A DNA stretch of 64,000 nucleotides from Stichopus chloronotus (Eukaryota; Echinodermata; Holothuroidea; Aspidochirotida; Stichopodidae). A program made the position numbers and the translations under genes. The number at the start of each line of letters is the position of its first letter. Position 1 is the stretch's first letter. The notes beneath the pieces were generated by a model. It did no database searches. It saw only the letters and a list, made by a program, of their open reading frames with translations, and was not told the origin of the DNA. Positions 13,190 to 26,300 of this stretch are shown piece after piece. Location of the stretch: positions 20,065,358 to 20,129,357 of the forward strand of contig SFZH01000008.1 of assembly GCA_021234535.1 (NCBI GenBank), read 5' to 3'.

Positions 13190-14215
13190 TTCGTTTCGTT
13201 TCATGTATTTCGTTCATACTGTACATACATATATACATACCGGCATAATAAGATGCAGTCGTACAATGTAGTGGAATATGAACAGGACGCTAGAAAAAAA
13301 CAGGAATATGTTTATCGCAGCTAGCGACCTTAAAGGAAACAGAAAACACACAAAAAAACAAAAACACAAAAACAAGGAGAAAAGAAGAAAAGAAAAAAGG
13401 CTCGAGTCAGAAAAAGCATACAGTTCAAAGCACATAATTACCAATTAGATGAGATTTCATTTTACATTTAAAGGTTTTATACGACTTGCAGAGCTTTATA
13501 TCATCCGGAAGATCACTCCAAGTTTTGGAACAATAATTATTCAAGAGAAGCTTCCCGTGTTTAGTATTATGTCTGGTAACTGAAAAGAGTGCGTTACTTC
13601 TTGTATGGTTGGGCATGTGCGAGGACTTTCTCGGGTTAACAATGTTACAAAAGACATGTGGTAATTTATTGTTAATATATTTATAAATAAAGGTACAAAT
13701 CTTAAGGATGTGAATATCATAGACCTTAAGAATCCCAAGCTTACTGTGAAGTTTATCTGTAGAATAACGATGAGGTGAAAAGGTAATGGTTTTAAGAATT
13801 CTGTTTTGAAGAACTTGTAATGGCTTCATAACAGAAGCACTAGCTACCACGAAAATTTCAATACCATAAGAAACCTTAGAGTAGACGAGAGAATAATAAA
13901 GCTGAATAGCAACGGCAGGGGGAAGTGAAGTTCTGAGACGGTAGAAAATGCCATTGAATTTAACGAGGTTATTACAAAGGTCATCAATGTGATCTTTGAA
14001 AGAAAGTTTGTCGTCAATCAGAAGTCCTAAATATTTAGCACAGGCTGTCTTGCAAATTTTGGTGTCGTTCAGAACAAAATGGTTTGGACAAGAATGAGCA
14101 CCACGGTTCCTTGAATGAAAAATAGAAAAGTTGGTTTTGCCTAAGTGAAGAGTAAGTTTGTTGGAGTCGAACCACGTTTTGAGTTGACTTAAGGTCGTTG
14201 AACCTTTGAGCTACT
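13190..14215 (-). mobile_element. 5'-truncated non-LTR retrotransposon (LINE) with reverse-transcriptase C-terminus
   Basis: On the minus strand one frame runs from about 14215 to the stop at 13425. It reads as the C-terminal part of a Jockey/CR1-like reverse transcriptase. Recognisable pieces are LSQLKTWFDSNKLTLHLGKT, then AKYLGLLIDDKLSFKDHIDD (the YLG..ID..L.W/F..HI signature of the thumb region), then VSYGIEIF and the terminal LQNRILKTI...LGILKVYDI block. Catalytic FADD-containing blocks are absent because the element starts inside the gene. Downstream, a pyrimidine-rich 3' region ends in a short ATGAAACGAAACGAAACGA-type tail (13183-13204). The preserved frame suggests a fairly recent insertion. 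Clade assignment is by eye only. Confidence 0.85.
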
Positions 14216-14520
14216 GGGACTTTTATAAAGCCTGATGTAGATGTATTTTCTTTTATTTAATTCAACATCTAGATCTATTTCACAGAATTATAAAGTTTAC
14301 AGCACAGTATTTGTAGTTTTCTGTCCGTTTGAGTTCATTGTTCCCAGAAAAGGCCGTAGTAACTGTGTGCTGCTATTGATCGCCAGCGTCTATTCATTCT
14401 GACATCCTTTAACAATCAGTTCACCATGAAACTAGGACAATAGCCACATATTGTTTGTGGCTAGAAACCCCTCCCCCCAATAAAAGCCTTTAGTTATACG
14501 TCAGTTTAAAAAAAAATTAA

Positions 14521-14576
14521 AAGAAATAAAAACTTCATGAATATTCATCGCCAACTGCTTCTCCTATCAAAACAAA
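14521..14576 (+). repeat. ~55-bp direct repeat, right copy
   Basis: Partner of 12438-12491. It lies about 300 bp beyond the 5' truncation point of the LINE fragment, so it is not its target-site duplication. Confidence 0.85.
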
Positions 14577-14579
14577 CAG

Positions 14580-17500
14580 TTCGGCAAGCGTCTTCACTGT
14601 TGGCGTCTTACAACGGCTCCTGAAAAGTTATTCAGTTTGTTCCCTATAACAATGTAAATATTTCAACTCCTCCCATATACAACAGGGAGGACGTACACGG
14701 CATGAAAATTGCATCGTTACTAGACATAATGTCTAATATCTCAACTCAAACCATGGCTGCAAAGGTTGAAATATTGTGTGGCATTCATGGAAAATAAAAA
14801 AAATGTAAAATTTCATGTTCACACCTTGCACCAACAGCAACTATGTTTTATCCTTTTAGCCTTGGCGCTAGCGCATCCAAAGTAATTGCTCGTGAACTAT
14901 TAACGACGTCAAATCTCAAAACATTTTAGAAGAAGTTGAAAGCCCTCATAAGCTCTATCCATAACGGAAACAGTGACAAGTTACAGATCAATGCATAAAA
15001 GATGATACCTTTTGGTTTCCATTTTTGAGATTTCAATCAAAATATTTTACAATATTTAAACGAATTGGAAGCTGACATCTTTAAATTCAAGACCTCCTAC
15101 CCTGGACATAATGCCGTATATCAAATGCCAGATATTTACCCCTGTCTTCCCATATTCTTACTTTTTAATGAACTTCATAGAAAATAATAGATCATAGATA
15201 ATAATAAGTCTTTATCCTCTTCATAGATAATAAAAGATCATAGCTAATACTAACAAATTTTTTCCCCTAAACCTGAATCATAACACCTAACCCGATCCCC
15301 TAACCCCGATCCCCTAACCCTGTTTACTAACGCTAGGCAATCCATTAATCACATAATTCAGTTTATATTAACAGCACGGCGTAGCGGCGCTAAGTCGGTT
15401 CTACTCCACTGATTATGTACGATATCCAGTGACAGTACGCGTCACATCCGGGCACTGATTCTGAATTCAAGCCCCAAACCGCCCTCCAGGAATTCGGCCA
15501 AAATGGTATTAATTCAAATCAGTAAGTCAGTAAAGATGGTACTAAACAACACAACTTCTAACAGTCTGTCCCCCACCTCTAGTAAAAACAAAATCAAAAT
15601 AACAATAGACAATAGACAATCGCACAAGGACCCACTTGGCACAAAACATACGCTTTTTCCACAAGATAAATCAAACATAAATCAGACTTTTTGACTCTCC
15701 GGAATTCACACTGGGCTTATCAAAATATTCTTCTACACCTGCTTTCTTCCTAGATATGGTAAGAAAAGTTTTTCATAAAGCGTTGCACACCGGTATCAGA
15801 TACAAAAATGCCCAGATTCAAGCTACCATTTAAGTAGACTCTTCTCTTTCTTTCTACCCAACCGCGAAGTCCAAATTCACTGCAAATACTATCCTAGCGA
15901 TACCCTCAACGCAGGCATCCCTTCAAATAACCTGAATATTCTCCAGGCTACAAACTGCAAATTCAGTCAATATGCCGATAATAATTATATATAACGCACA
16001 AAAAATAATAAAATAAACCGAAATTTAGATTAAAAAAAAGCAATTTCTTACCTTGAAAGCTGGTGCTTCATGAAACTGACGTCTGGAAATTGATTTTTCT
16101 TAATATACTTTTTCCTTATATATACTCGTCCTTTATATACCGTTATAAATGTTTCTTTTTATACACCGTGCATTTGTTTTCAAAATCTCTAAAATGTTTT
16201 TATTAGAGCCTGTCCTAATGCAGCTTTCCTTGGTGTCACTTTCGGAAACAAACTTTAACTTTAAACTTCAATGCAATAAATCTGCGGTTCCGTTGCTGGA
16301 TGGGTACAACTGCAATATCTCCATTGCCTCTGTGGTAACTACAATGTTCCGTCCGACATTCTCGTTAAGACTGACGAAAAAAGTCCCGTCCTTTACTATA
16401 GGAGAATTTCTCTTACCACTATAGCTGACGTCAATGAGCAAATTCTGAATAGAATTCGTACCAAGTTGCAATGATCCATATCGGCTCGCTCTTGGTTACA
16501 TTGGTAGGTCTCATACTTACAATCCTGACAACCCAATTTACGCTTTTTTTCATTTTCTCAGAGACTTTAACATTTGAAACTATATAAGGATAACAACAAC
16601 TCGGTTGTACGTAGTAGATCTGAAAGCCAGCTGCTAAAATACCAAGCCGCTGCAATGCATTTCCCAAAACATCTTCATTATGCAAAAACTCCTCTCCCCT
16701 TAATCCGCATTCCTTTCTCGTCTCACTTCCATTATCTTACAGGTGAATTGTTACAGCTTTTTTTTTTAAGAATGCAGTGTGATTGTGGACAACCCTCATT
16801 TGAAGGGCTAATCAATTGTTGCCAATGGATAGTTTTGCATTAAAAGGAAAAGAAGGGGAAAAAAAATGTTACACGTAGCTCATCCACACTCCCTTGCACG
16901 ACCTTTCCTGAGGGTGATCAGGTGTGAATCTTTATCATTATACATATGTATCTAGCTATATGTCCCCTGTCAATGAAGTCCATCTGATATACATCTAGAA
17001 AAGAGCTGGCTTTATTCAAAATTTGCAGAGTGAAACTAAGAACAAAAATGCGTTGAAATTGTGCTGATATATGTTACCGTTTTTGACATACCCTTTTTCA
17101 AAGTTTGATGAAAGAATATGATGGTAACGTGGGGTAGTTCGCAGCGGCAGTATTTCTTTATAGTGAACATTTTCATATTTAACAAAGTTCTCATATTTTG
17201 CAAGTGATATCAATATTATGCAAAGACGAAAATACATGCATGCTACCATGACAAGACAAAACAAAAGACACATAAAGAATGTCCTTGAAATAAGGAATAA
17301 CATAAGACATATGGTGCCAGTCCCTCTCGTGACGTCATACATTTGCATACTTAGCCAATGCTCATTTATGATGCCGTTATAAGATAGGAATTCTGTGTCT
17401 GTAACATCGTCCAATATTCTATAGATTTTAACGACATTTGTGGCTATTTTTTAAGGTTCTTAATGACTAATACAGACAATATATCCCAAAATGTATTTTT

Positions 17501-20500
17501 CGTATCTCACAACATTTGTTTCTTTTTAAGGAGAACCGAGGACTGACAACAAATAGTTCAGTCGGAGTATCATTTACTCAAGATACAGAAAACAAGCTTT
17601 GTAAGGAATCAAATTGATCAAAATAACACCAGCTACATCCCAGGCTGTCCAATATCGGAATCAATGCCACCAGTAACTCATTAATTAGCACATCTCATAA
17701 GAATGGCTTGAGGAATTTCTCATTTCCCAAAAGTCTTAAAGTGTCATGAAATATCATGAAATTTATTGGCGAGAATCTCTGGAGGATTTCTTATAAAGGT
17801 AATATCTTCACTAAACACGTACAAAAGATTTTGCCAAAAAATCAATAAAGCGTACGACGCATCAAGTGGGGCGTAGCGTGCGTAAATTCTTTTTGTTCAA
17901 ATACATTTCAGAACGCCGGAAAATACATGTCCTACGCATTGAGGTTAAATTTAAAGCAACCTAATTTCGAGATGTTTTGTTTTACAACTTAAATTTTCTG
18001 TGAAATGATTCTTTCAGTATATATTTTCCAATTGTAATTTTTTTTTTATAAATAAACAGATATCCTCCTGCGATGATTATTAAAGTCTACTAGAATACTT
18101 TGAATGCATGGTTAAAAATTGGAGAATTCCAAGATTAGCTGGCGAATGGGGAAAACTCTTCAGCTATATCAGGTAACCAGGGTTAGATGAAATCTGGTGC
18201 AGTGTTTTGTATCTTTTGAAGTTGTATTTTTTTTTAAGTTTACCTTAATCTAACAATAATACTTTACTTCGTGCTGAACATTTTTTAATCTTCGCTACAA
18301 TTTTTAATATTACCATAACAAAGCGGAGTTTCTATTGCACCTATAACTATTGTAAATGACAGGCAAAATATGAAAATGTATGAAGTGGAATTTGAACAGA
18401 AGATAACATGAAATGGATGACCGGTGGCCTATGGGGGAGAGGTCTATGGGACGGCATACCAGTATTTCCTCCGAGGAATTTGTAACTATCAGGTAAACCT
18501 AGATGGAATCAGGTGAAATAGTTTGCATCGTCTGGGAGACAATATCTTGTAATCTCTGAGAAAGTCAATGACAAATTTACTAAAGAACTATCCATACTGA
18601 ACCTTTCAACACTGATTGATTTCAGCAGTAAATGCCTGTGTTTACATCAACATACAACGGTGAAGCTAAACATTACACTTGGGCATACTACACACAAACA
18701 TTGAACCGTGACAGAAGTCAAAAGCAGTATCAAGGGAAAGATATGCTGAAAGCAACAGTAAAGAAACGTACCATTACCCTGCCGAATCCACCCTAAAGCC
18801 TGCCAAAGACACAGAAGTCACGGTCAGGTCCGGCAGAGAGGGGGTGGGTCCTCTCCTGAGCGAAAATGGCTCACTATCAGAAGTTCCAAGGTCCAGGGTT
18901 CTTTCGCAGGATCGATGCAATGTTTTGGTTTAGAATATGTAAATGACAAGGTACATATTGTTTCCATTTGGCAATTACGTTTTAATGCTAAAATACGTCA
19001 TGAAAAATAACAGATCAATACTATTTGTATCGTGAATAATGTTTTACGTAGATTGTGTTGTTTTGTCTTGACTTGTTTTTTTTTCTAGAAAACGGGTTCA
19101 CCGTCTTATACAAAGAAATTGTATGTGGCGGGTGCATCACTTTAGCCGTTGCCCCTTTTTGTGGGGAAGGAAAGCGGTGAACGACTCAGCATTTAAGCTT
19201 AGGGGAAGAGCCAGTCTGCAGGCCTATGTCCTGTAACACCATTAAGCTCTCGCATTGACTTACACACTAAAAATCCGACCCTAGAGGGTCGCTTGTGTAT
19301 GCAAGGAAAGTCATACCAGAATTTCCCTACCTTTCATCTGATTGCTAATGGCCTAACCTGTCATGGCATTTTAAAAACTTCCTATGTCGATGATACAGAT
19401 TTTAAGCTACAAGGGGTGAAAGTTTTGGAAGATGCTCAAGGCCCCTTGAAATGAAGGCTGTAGGACCGAAATATCACAACAAAAACTTCGAAAAGAATCT
19501 TACAAAAACATCTTAACACAAACAATCTCATCGCCTTCAGTTTTTCTAAATTTCGCGTTATCTCTATACTTTTACTGGTGCTCTCCAGCGTCCCAGTGAA
19601 TATTCATGAGTAAACGATTACTAAAATCATGACGTAAAAGAGATCTCCGGGGTTCAATTTAGAGATTTTTCCAGAGGGTCAACAAATCCCTGGGATGTGC
19701 ATAATCTAATACTGGTACATGATTTTAGAAGACTACGCATAGGGTCATCATAGCCTGATAGTATCCGAAATTAAAAATCAATAACATTGCCTATTTTGAA
19801 AGTGAAGTAAATCCACATTCGAAAAACGTGAAAAGAGGACACTAATAATACTCCTACATACATAAAACTCTTTTAAAGGGAAATAGGGCGTTTGTTTAAC
19901 AGGAAACGTCCATATTATTAAAACCAAAGTTTGTGGACGCAGAATGATAGATTATTCAAAATTAGGATGGACAGTAGCCTTCTTTTCAGGGAATAAGTTT
20001 CTCACAGATAGAAACTCAGTTATTTGTTGCTCAACACCAATTTGTTCACCCAAACTTTTCAAAATTCAAATGATGCATCTTCCATTACTTATCACATGCA
20101 TAATGTTTTGAGGAGATGAAGCTTTGGCAGATGTTTATTGAAGAGACTGAATGGTTCAACAATGACTAAAGCTATTTCTTTTGTATGTCATGTTGGCATA
20201 TTCTAAACGCCCTTTATCCCTTTAAGTCTTGACATTTCCACAACTGTTCTGAACTATCTTAGGTGATTTAATTAATCCCCGCAAAATCGTTAAGGTTCCT
20301 GCCAAATCTAAATAAAAAAAGAAACGAAAACCAAAAGTATCTTTAGTTGCTTATGAAAATTCGGATGCAATACACTCCTGTAACATAGTGGTGTTGAACC
20401 GCATATCGAACACTGAGGCATATAATGTCCCTGTAAACCGACTTTGGGTTGCGGTGGAACAAACATGATTGTATAATGTGCCCTTTCATCTTCACCCCCT

Positions 20501-22870
20501 CCCCTTTAACCAACTGTCCACATTGTTAAGGTCCAATGTCTCTGGGTCATTGGACCATAACCCATTCGTTTGGGAAACTTACCCATGTGCGGTTACACCA
20601 CCATCGACGTTTGGAAAAATATGTTACCTGTGTTTCAGATTTGAGAATGCGTCTTCCCTTCGATAGATGTTCACTGTTATACAACCTCGCTGCACTTATC
20701 AGGAATTAGTGAACCAGAGACTTGTGGTTGAGTTTGTCTTCATATGGCTGCGCAATATTCTTGCACAACACTTGTGCGCAATACTCGTGCTGTGAGTGAT
20801 GTATCTTTGAAACTGCGAGATTCTTCATAAACCTCTGGTAACTAAACCATTTATCAGAGATGAGACCATTTACAGTTAAACAAACGAAATAAAGACGTAA
20901 AATTCATCATATTTTATCAAAAATACCTTCGTTCCAAGTTCAATTAGGGGATATTTGTCTCAGTGTGATAAGTTGCTATAATGTTCTGAACCACACTTAT
21001 AGTTCAAGTTGCTGTCAAATGACAAAGAAGAGGCTGATTAGGCAAATTAGGCTCAAAAAGGTCAATTGATAAATGTTACAGGGGCCGCATAGAAATAAGA
21101 AGAGGGCAACAGATTGCACCCCTCTGCATGCAGTAAAGTCCTTGACTGCTTAAAAATATTGTAGACATAAACATAACGTTTAACGCTAAAGCATACAAAA
21201 AACACACGACAACAAGAGACAAATCTGTGGGACTGAACTCTCTATTGGTTTATCCATATGAGATTTCAAAGGAAATATAACCTGAGTCTACTCTTCTAGA
21301 TTTTAATGATATCAAGTTGCCCTCTACAGACAATCCACATCATTATGTTAGTTCTCAAGCTTAATATTCAATCTACAATCTTAGAATACAATATATACTA
21401 GAACAGTTCTGAAATCACACTTTTTGGAGGAATAATGAAAATAATTGTCACTAAATTATAAAATATTGGTTCCATACAAACTGCCTGTAGGGTATATAAT
21501 CAGTGGCATAGCTTGGGGGGGGGGGGTATGGGATCGAGTCCTTCTCCTCAATCGTTGCGCTCCACGCGCCTCCAAAAGAGATCTGGGCCAACAAAAAAAC
21601 CTTCACTCGATTGGGCTACTCAACTTGAACACGATAGACTCTGACTGAAGAATATTTCCATTCTAATCAATCCACTGATGCCGATTTGTTTTTGTCCGCA
21701 AAAATACGCAAACTTTTTAACACAAATTTTACTTCAAAAGGTAGCTAATACGGCACCAGATTGCATACAAGGACACCTAATGTTTCTGTTTCTAATGGAC
21801 TCCTGAGCCTGGGAAGGAGACGTTCCGCTATCTATGGGATATTTTAAATAAAAAAAAATCGTATACACTCTATCCAAATAGACAGTGGCGGTCCGTGTAG
21901 ATAGTCTTCCTTGCAGTCCTAACTACCTTGTAAATAATAATGAGTGTCACTTGAGCTTCCCTCCACCCCTCCCCCCCCCCACCGAGAGATGCATCCTTGT
22001 TGCCTCGGCAGTGGCCCGTAGCCTATAGTGTAACAGGGCACATCGTGTGGCTAGTACTTCATAGCCTGGCATGCTTATTCTTATAGGCTAGACATGCTGA
22101 CAGTATTTCAAATCGAGTGCAACATTTCTAGCGGCTTATGTCATTCAACCAGCCAAGATCGCAAGTTTATTAACTGGAGAAGGGACTTGACCCCACAATA
22201 CAAGGAAATGTGAGAGATTGCAGGAGATATATTTTTAACATTAACAAATAACCACCAAATTATATGCACATATACTGAACCGCTTGAGTCCGGAGGACAT
22301 TGAATGGTCATGAGCAGATTATGGGAGGGGCATTTGTCCCCGCATTTGGTACTTTGTCCCCTACCAGCCCTGGAGTGGGGAGGGACATGTAACCCTGTTC
22401 TATACTGACTGACAGCGACTGGGGCCTTAGCGAGGGAAGTATACTTACAGCTGAGACAATCTTTTACACTCACCCTGGCCAGCTAAATAAAGTTCATGCT
22501 ATCAACAATGGTTTCTGGACCTCATGATTTTTTCAACGTTTTTAATCCAAACAACTTTTTTTCTAGACAAATAATCAACTCATATCAGAGCTTTTAGTAA
22601 TTCGATAAAGTAGCCAAAAATATTGATAACTTGAATTAGGGTTACGTCTGCGTAATCAAGTGTACTTTACCAAGACCGAAAGTATAAAGCATGTTTAAAG
22701 GTTGGTATGGAGAAGTTTTGTCTTTTTCAACTTAGGAGGGTAAATATGCCGCAAAAAGTACCTTACAACACAGATACAATATAATCAGAAAGACGAACTT
22801 AAAGATAGCAGCAATATATGCCTGACTGGATAAAATTGTATTTCATCTTGATAACCCTGAGAATGTGAGA
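14580..22870. other. Gene-poor stretch; no supported gene
   Basis: The notable items are a 132-codon hydrophobic open frame at 17016-17414 (listed separately), C-rich 'ccctaacccc'-like text near 15290-15330, G/C homopolymers near 21517 and 21967, and a richer-GC patch at 22310-22450 containing 'ggggacaaa' repeats. None forms a convincing gene with splice partners. Confidence 0.45.
17016..17414 (-). other. Unassigned hydrophobic open frame (132 codons)
   Basis: This is the longest open frame between 14 and 35 kb. The middle has a long hydrophobic run, ICLMLFLISRTFFMCLLFCL, continuing into a second segment and followed by basic residues, which would make one or two membrane spans. The pattern resembles a fifth transmembrane segment of a rhodopsin-like receptor, but there are no diagnostic motifs (DRY, NPxxY) and no flanking exons I can join. 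It may be chance or the relic of a receptor exon. Confidence 0.2.
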
Positions 22871-22873
22871 CAT

Positions 22874-23011
22874 TCACACATCAATACAATTATCTCCTAA
22901 TAGCGGTTGCATCATAAAATAAATGTTAATGAACAAGAACCTCCACCAGTCAATGTAATCATTTAATCCATATTTTTTCCTCAGTGTAGATGTGTTGGTT
23001 TGATGTATAGT
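22874..23011 (-). CDS. Candidate alternative 3' terminal exon of the tandem-peptide gene
   Basis: On the minus strand an acceptor (tacaaatacag|ACT) opens a phase-0 frame of 45 codons ending in TGA at 22874. Phase 0 matches the donor of the last repeat exon at 23316. The encoded tail contains KKYGLNDYIDWWRFLF, loosely reminiscent of the module text ILND-KRINWKKIF, but lacks the KR sites. No AATAAA is visible within about 100 bp downstream. The repeat exon itself can terminate just past its donor, so this exon may not be used. Confidence 0.3.
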   Translation of the reverse strand, partial: TIHQTNTSTLRKKYGLNDYIDWWRFLFINIYFMMQPLLGDNCIDV

Positions 23012-23280
23012 CTGTATTTGTATATTCCAATGAGAGCACTCCAACATCCTGTCCATATTGGTCAAAGATTTATCTTTTTACTGAAAATAAATGTAAATGA
23101 TAACAACTTGAATTAAAATATGGTGTGACAGGTTTTTATCTACTAGGGATGAGCATTGCGTTGATTACATTAAATAAAAGAAAAAAGTATCGTGTCTGTT
23201 TGCATGCAAAACATATCTTATTTGCTGCAACTACATCTCTATGTTATATTTATCAGTACATATGCTAAACAAAAGTATTT

Positions 23281-23299
23281 TTTATTTCTGTATTTTATT
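23281..23299 (-). terminator. Two AATAAA polyadenylation motifs just after the candidate stop
   Basis: On the minus strand AATAAA occurs at 23294-23299 and 23281-23286, 2 and 15 nt past the TGA at 23301-23303. This favours the 23408 exon being the terminal exon when its donor is not used. Confidence 0.45.
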
Positions 23300-23300
23300 T

Positions 23301-26300
23301 TCAATTAATATGTACCTCAAGATCTGTTTCTCTCTTTCCTCCGAAGATCTTCTTCCAGTTGATTCTTTTGTCATTCAGGATCTCTTCGTCATTTTCATCT
23401 TCTCTCTCCTGTGAACAAAATTTGTTACAAATGTTATAAAACGAAACCAGTTGTCTTCATTTTAAGGTGTTATTCATTTTGTAACTGCTTAAGAATACCA
23501 ACATCACGTTAAAATGACTGTTGAAATGAAATCATACCGTTAAGTATCTGTACTCTGTTTAGTGCTGATGAACGAAATATGGACTTATGCATGATTTAAT
23601 TGCAAGTAACGTCACTTGTACTGCATTGAAGCTAAAATATACAATATCTGCCATAACGTTTGTTTCTCTTTGTTTTTTCTTTTAAAGTAACAAGTTGCGT
23701 CAACTTGAAGTACCTCGAGATCCTCCTCTCGTTTCCCTCCAAAGATTTTCTTCCAGTTGATTCTCTTTTCATTTTCCAGCTCAGCATCGTCGGTTTCCTT
23801 TACATGTTCAAAGAACAAACAATTAATGATTTGTCTGTCACTTGCTGAATTCACTGCTGCATACTGTCAGTAAACCCTGACTTTCGCACTATTGAAAGGC
23901 AGCATGTTACTATTTCCCTTACTTTGAGGTTTATATGGGAGAAATCACAAAAAAAAGCTACACATCTTGAATGATTTATAAAACAACACAAGGTCTCATT
24001 ATCCGAACTTGAAATTAGAAGCTTAGATCTATTTTTGCATATTTTATGAATAAAGCAAAGGACAAACACTTCATATTTGCTTTCCTGATTTTCTTCAAAT
24101 ATATACTGAGATATTTCCAATATATGATTAACTATACCTCAAGATCTGCTTCCCGCTTTCCTCCAAAAATTTTCTTCCAGTTGATTCTTTTATCATTTAA
24201 TATCTCTTCATCATCGTCATCGTCATCATCATCTTCCCTCTCCTGGAGGGAAAAATAAAATTTTATTTCAATAGTAGGGTAATCGATAATTAAGTGCAGT
24301 GTATTAAATACATGTTGAAACATGCAGCTGGTATACCATAAAAGTAATGTAATGAATTTTAATAGTTCCAAACAACTGTGATGTTTTAATCAAGGAGGAA
24401 AATAAGATAATCACTAATATTGGATTACGTCTTCCATTTTCTAAGCCTTAAAGTGGAGATTTCTAAAGTTGTGACAAAGACCATAATAAAGAGATGGAAA
24501 AGTTACAATACCTCAAGTTCCTCCTCCCGTTTTCCTCCAAAAATTTTCTTCCAGTTAATTCTTTTTTCATTTTCCAGCTCAGCATCATCAGTTTCCTTTA
24601 TACATGAAAAAAGAGAGGAACAAAGAGAGAGAGAGAGACAGATAGAAAAAATAGAGAAATATCTAAAGATTGTGGAATTCCATGATGTACGCTGTAATAA
24701 AAAAACCTAACGACATATTGATGTATTGGAACATTACTTCATAGAACGTAACATTTGAATATTTATATACATTATATTCATATATTATGAACTTAATGTC
24801 ATACTGAACTAATAACCAAACTAATACTTTGGACATCTTAATGATTGACTGGCTTAATCCATCAGACAGCCTTATGTGAAATTTAATATCAAATTGTTGA
24901 ATCCGATACATGTCTTGCACATTGTATGAAATCAGTGCGGAACAATGTGGCAAACATTTCACGGCCTCCTGTTTCCCTTCGATGATTCACTGATATATTT
25001 GTAACAGATTGTGAAAATATACCTCAAGATCTGCTTCACGCTTTCCTCCAAAAATCTTCTTCCAATTGATCCTCTTTTCCAGATCGGCATCACGTTTTCC
25101 TCCAAAGATCTTCTTGAGCCAGTTGATTCTTTTATCATTTAATATCTCCTCATCATCGTCATCATCATCTTCCCTCTCCTGTGAGAGGAATAACATTTTC
25201 TTGCTGAAGATAAGCAATTAAGTACTCCATATTTAAACTAATCACTTTATAAAATGTAATTGCTTCTTCAATTACTATATTTAAAATTGAACTTATAGAC
25301 ATCATAGTAGATTGATTTACGAAAGCTGTGACAAAGACCATAATAAGGACATGGAAAAGTTACACCACCTCAAGATTCTCCTCTCGTTTCCCTCCAAATA
25401 TCTTCTTCCAGTTAATTCTCTTTTCTAGGTCAGCATCATCAGTTTCCTGTACATGTTAGGAGAATGTACAAAAACAAATTTCTCAATTGATTGTAGATTT
25501 GCTGTTCCACATTGTAAGTATTGCATACAAGTGTGTTCAATTGAAACAGTGATATTTGAATTTCTTGTATGCCTTTCATTTCACATTGAAAGAAAAACGA
25601 AACAAATCAAAACATCATCAATTGTTAATAATTCATTGAATTTTATAAATCTGTCTTGCGCAATGTAAAATGGCACCAATGACTATGCAAAAAATCAAAT
25701 TACAGTCTATTGTTTCCATTCAAAAGACCCTCTGATACATTTCTAACATGTATCGTAAAAAATACCTCAAGATCTGCCTCGCGTTTTCCTCCAAAGATTT
25801 TTTTCCAGTTGATTCTCTTATCATTTTGTAGCTCGGTAGTATCGTCATCTTCCCTTTCCTGAAACAAATATAAGTATACAAAATTAAGATATATAATTAC
25901 ATGTAAATGATTGTACTAGCCTTTGCTTTCTTTAGTCGGTGAGCCAGGTGCATTACAGTTGGAAGTATGAAACCTAAAAAGAGTACAAATAAAGGTCTTA
26001 TTTTAATTTAGTCTCTTAAATTTTGTAGTTCGGTGTTTTCATAACCTCTCCTTTCCAAAGAACAATAAATAAATTATAAGAACAAAACGTGTAACGAAGG
26101 TGCCTCAGAGTTTATATTAGACAAATTACGTAATATACTATGATTTTCTGATCAAAGAGTAATCTGTAAAGTTTGTTCTTGGGCGAGAAATTGTAAAGGA
26201 GATTTATCCCACTCTTTATCTTGGGTAAATTACAACCTTATTTTAAAAGACCTATCATAGGTAATGACGTGTCGTCATAAAATTTGCAATCTTACTTTAA

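Noticed and set aside
15260..15340. CCCTAACCC-like text suggesting an interstitial telomere repeat
   Set aside because: The units are irregular (cccgatcccctaacccc) and few, with no run of exact telomere hexamers.
16149..16843. Overlapping 67-91-codon frames on both strands
   Set aside because: No domain character, no splice partners, and openness on both strands suggests base-composition effects.
24046..24371. Open frames with a long Ser run (plus) and an Asp run (minus)
   Set aside because: The Asp run is the acidic spacer of a real repeat exon (24138-24242). The Ser run is its antisense, and the extended minus frame runs into introns.
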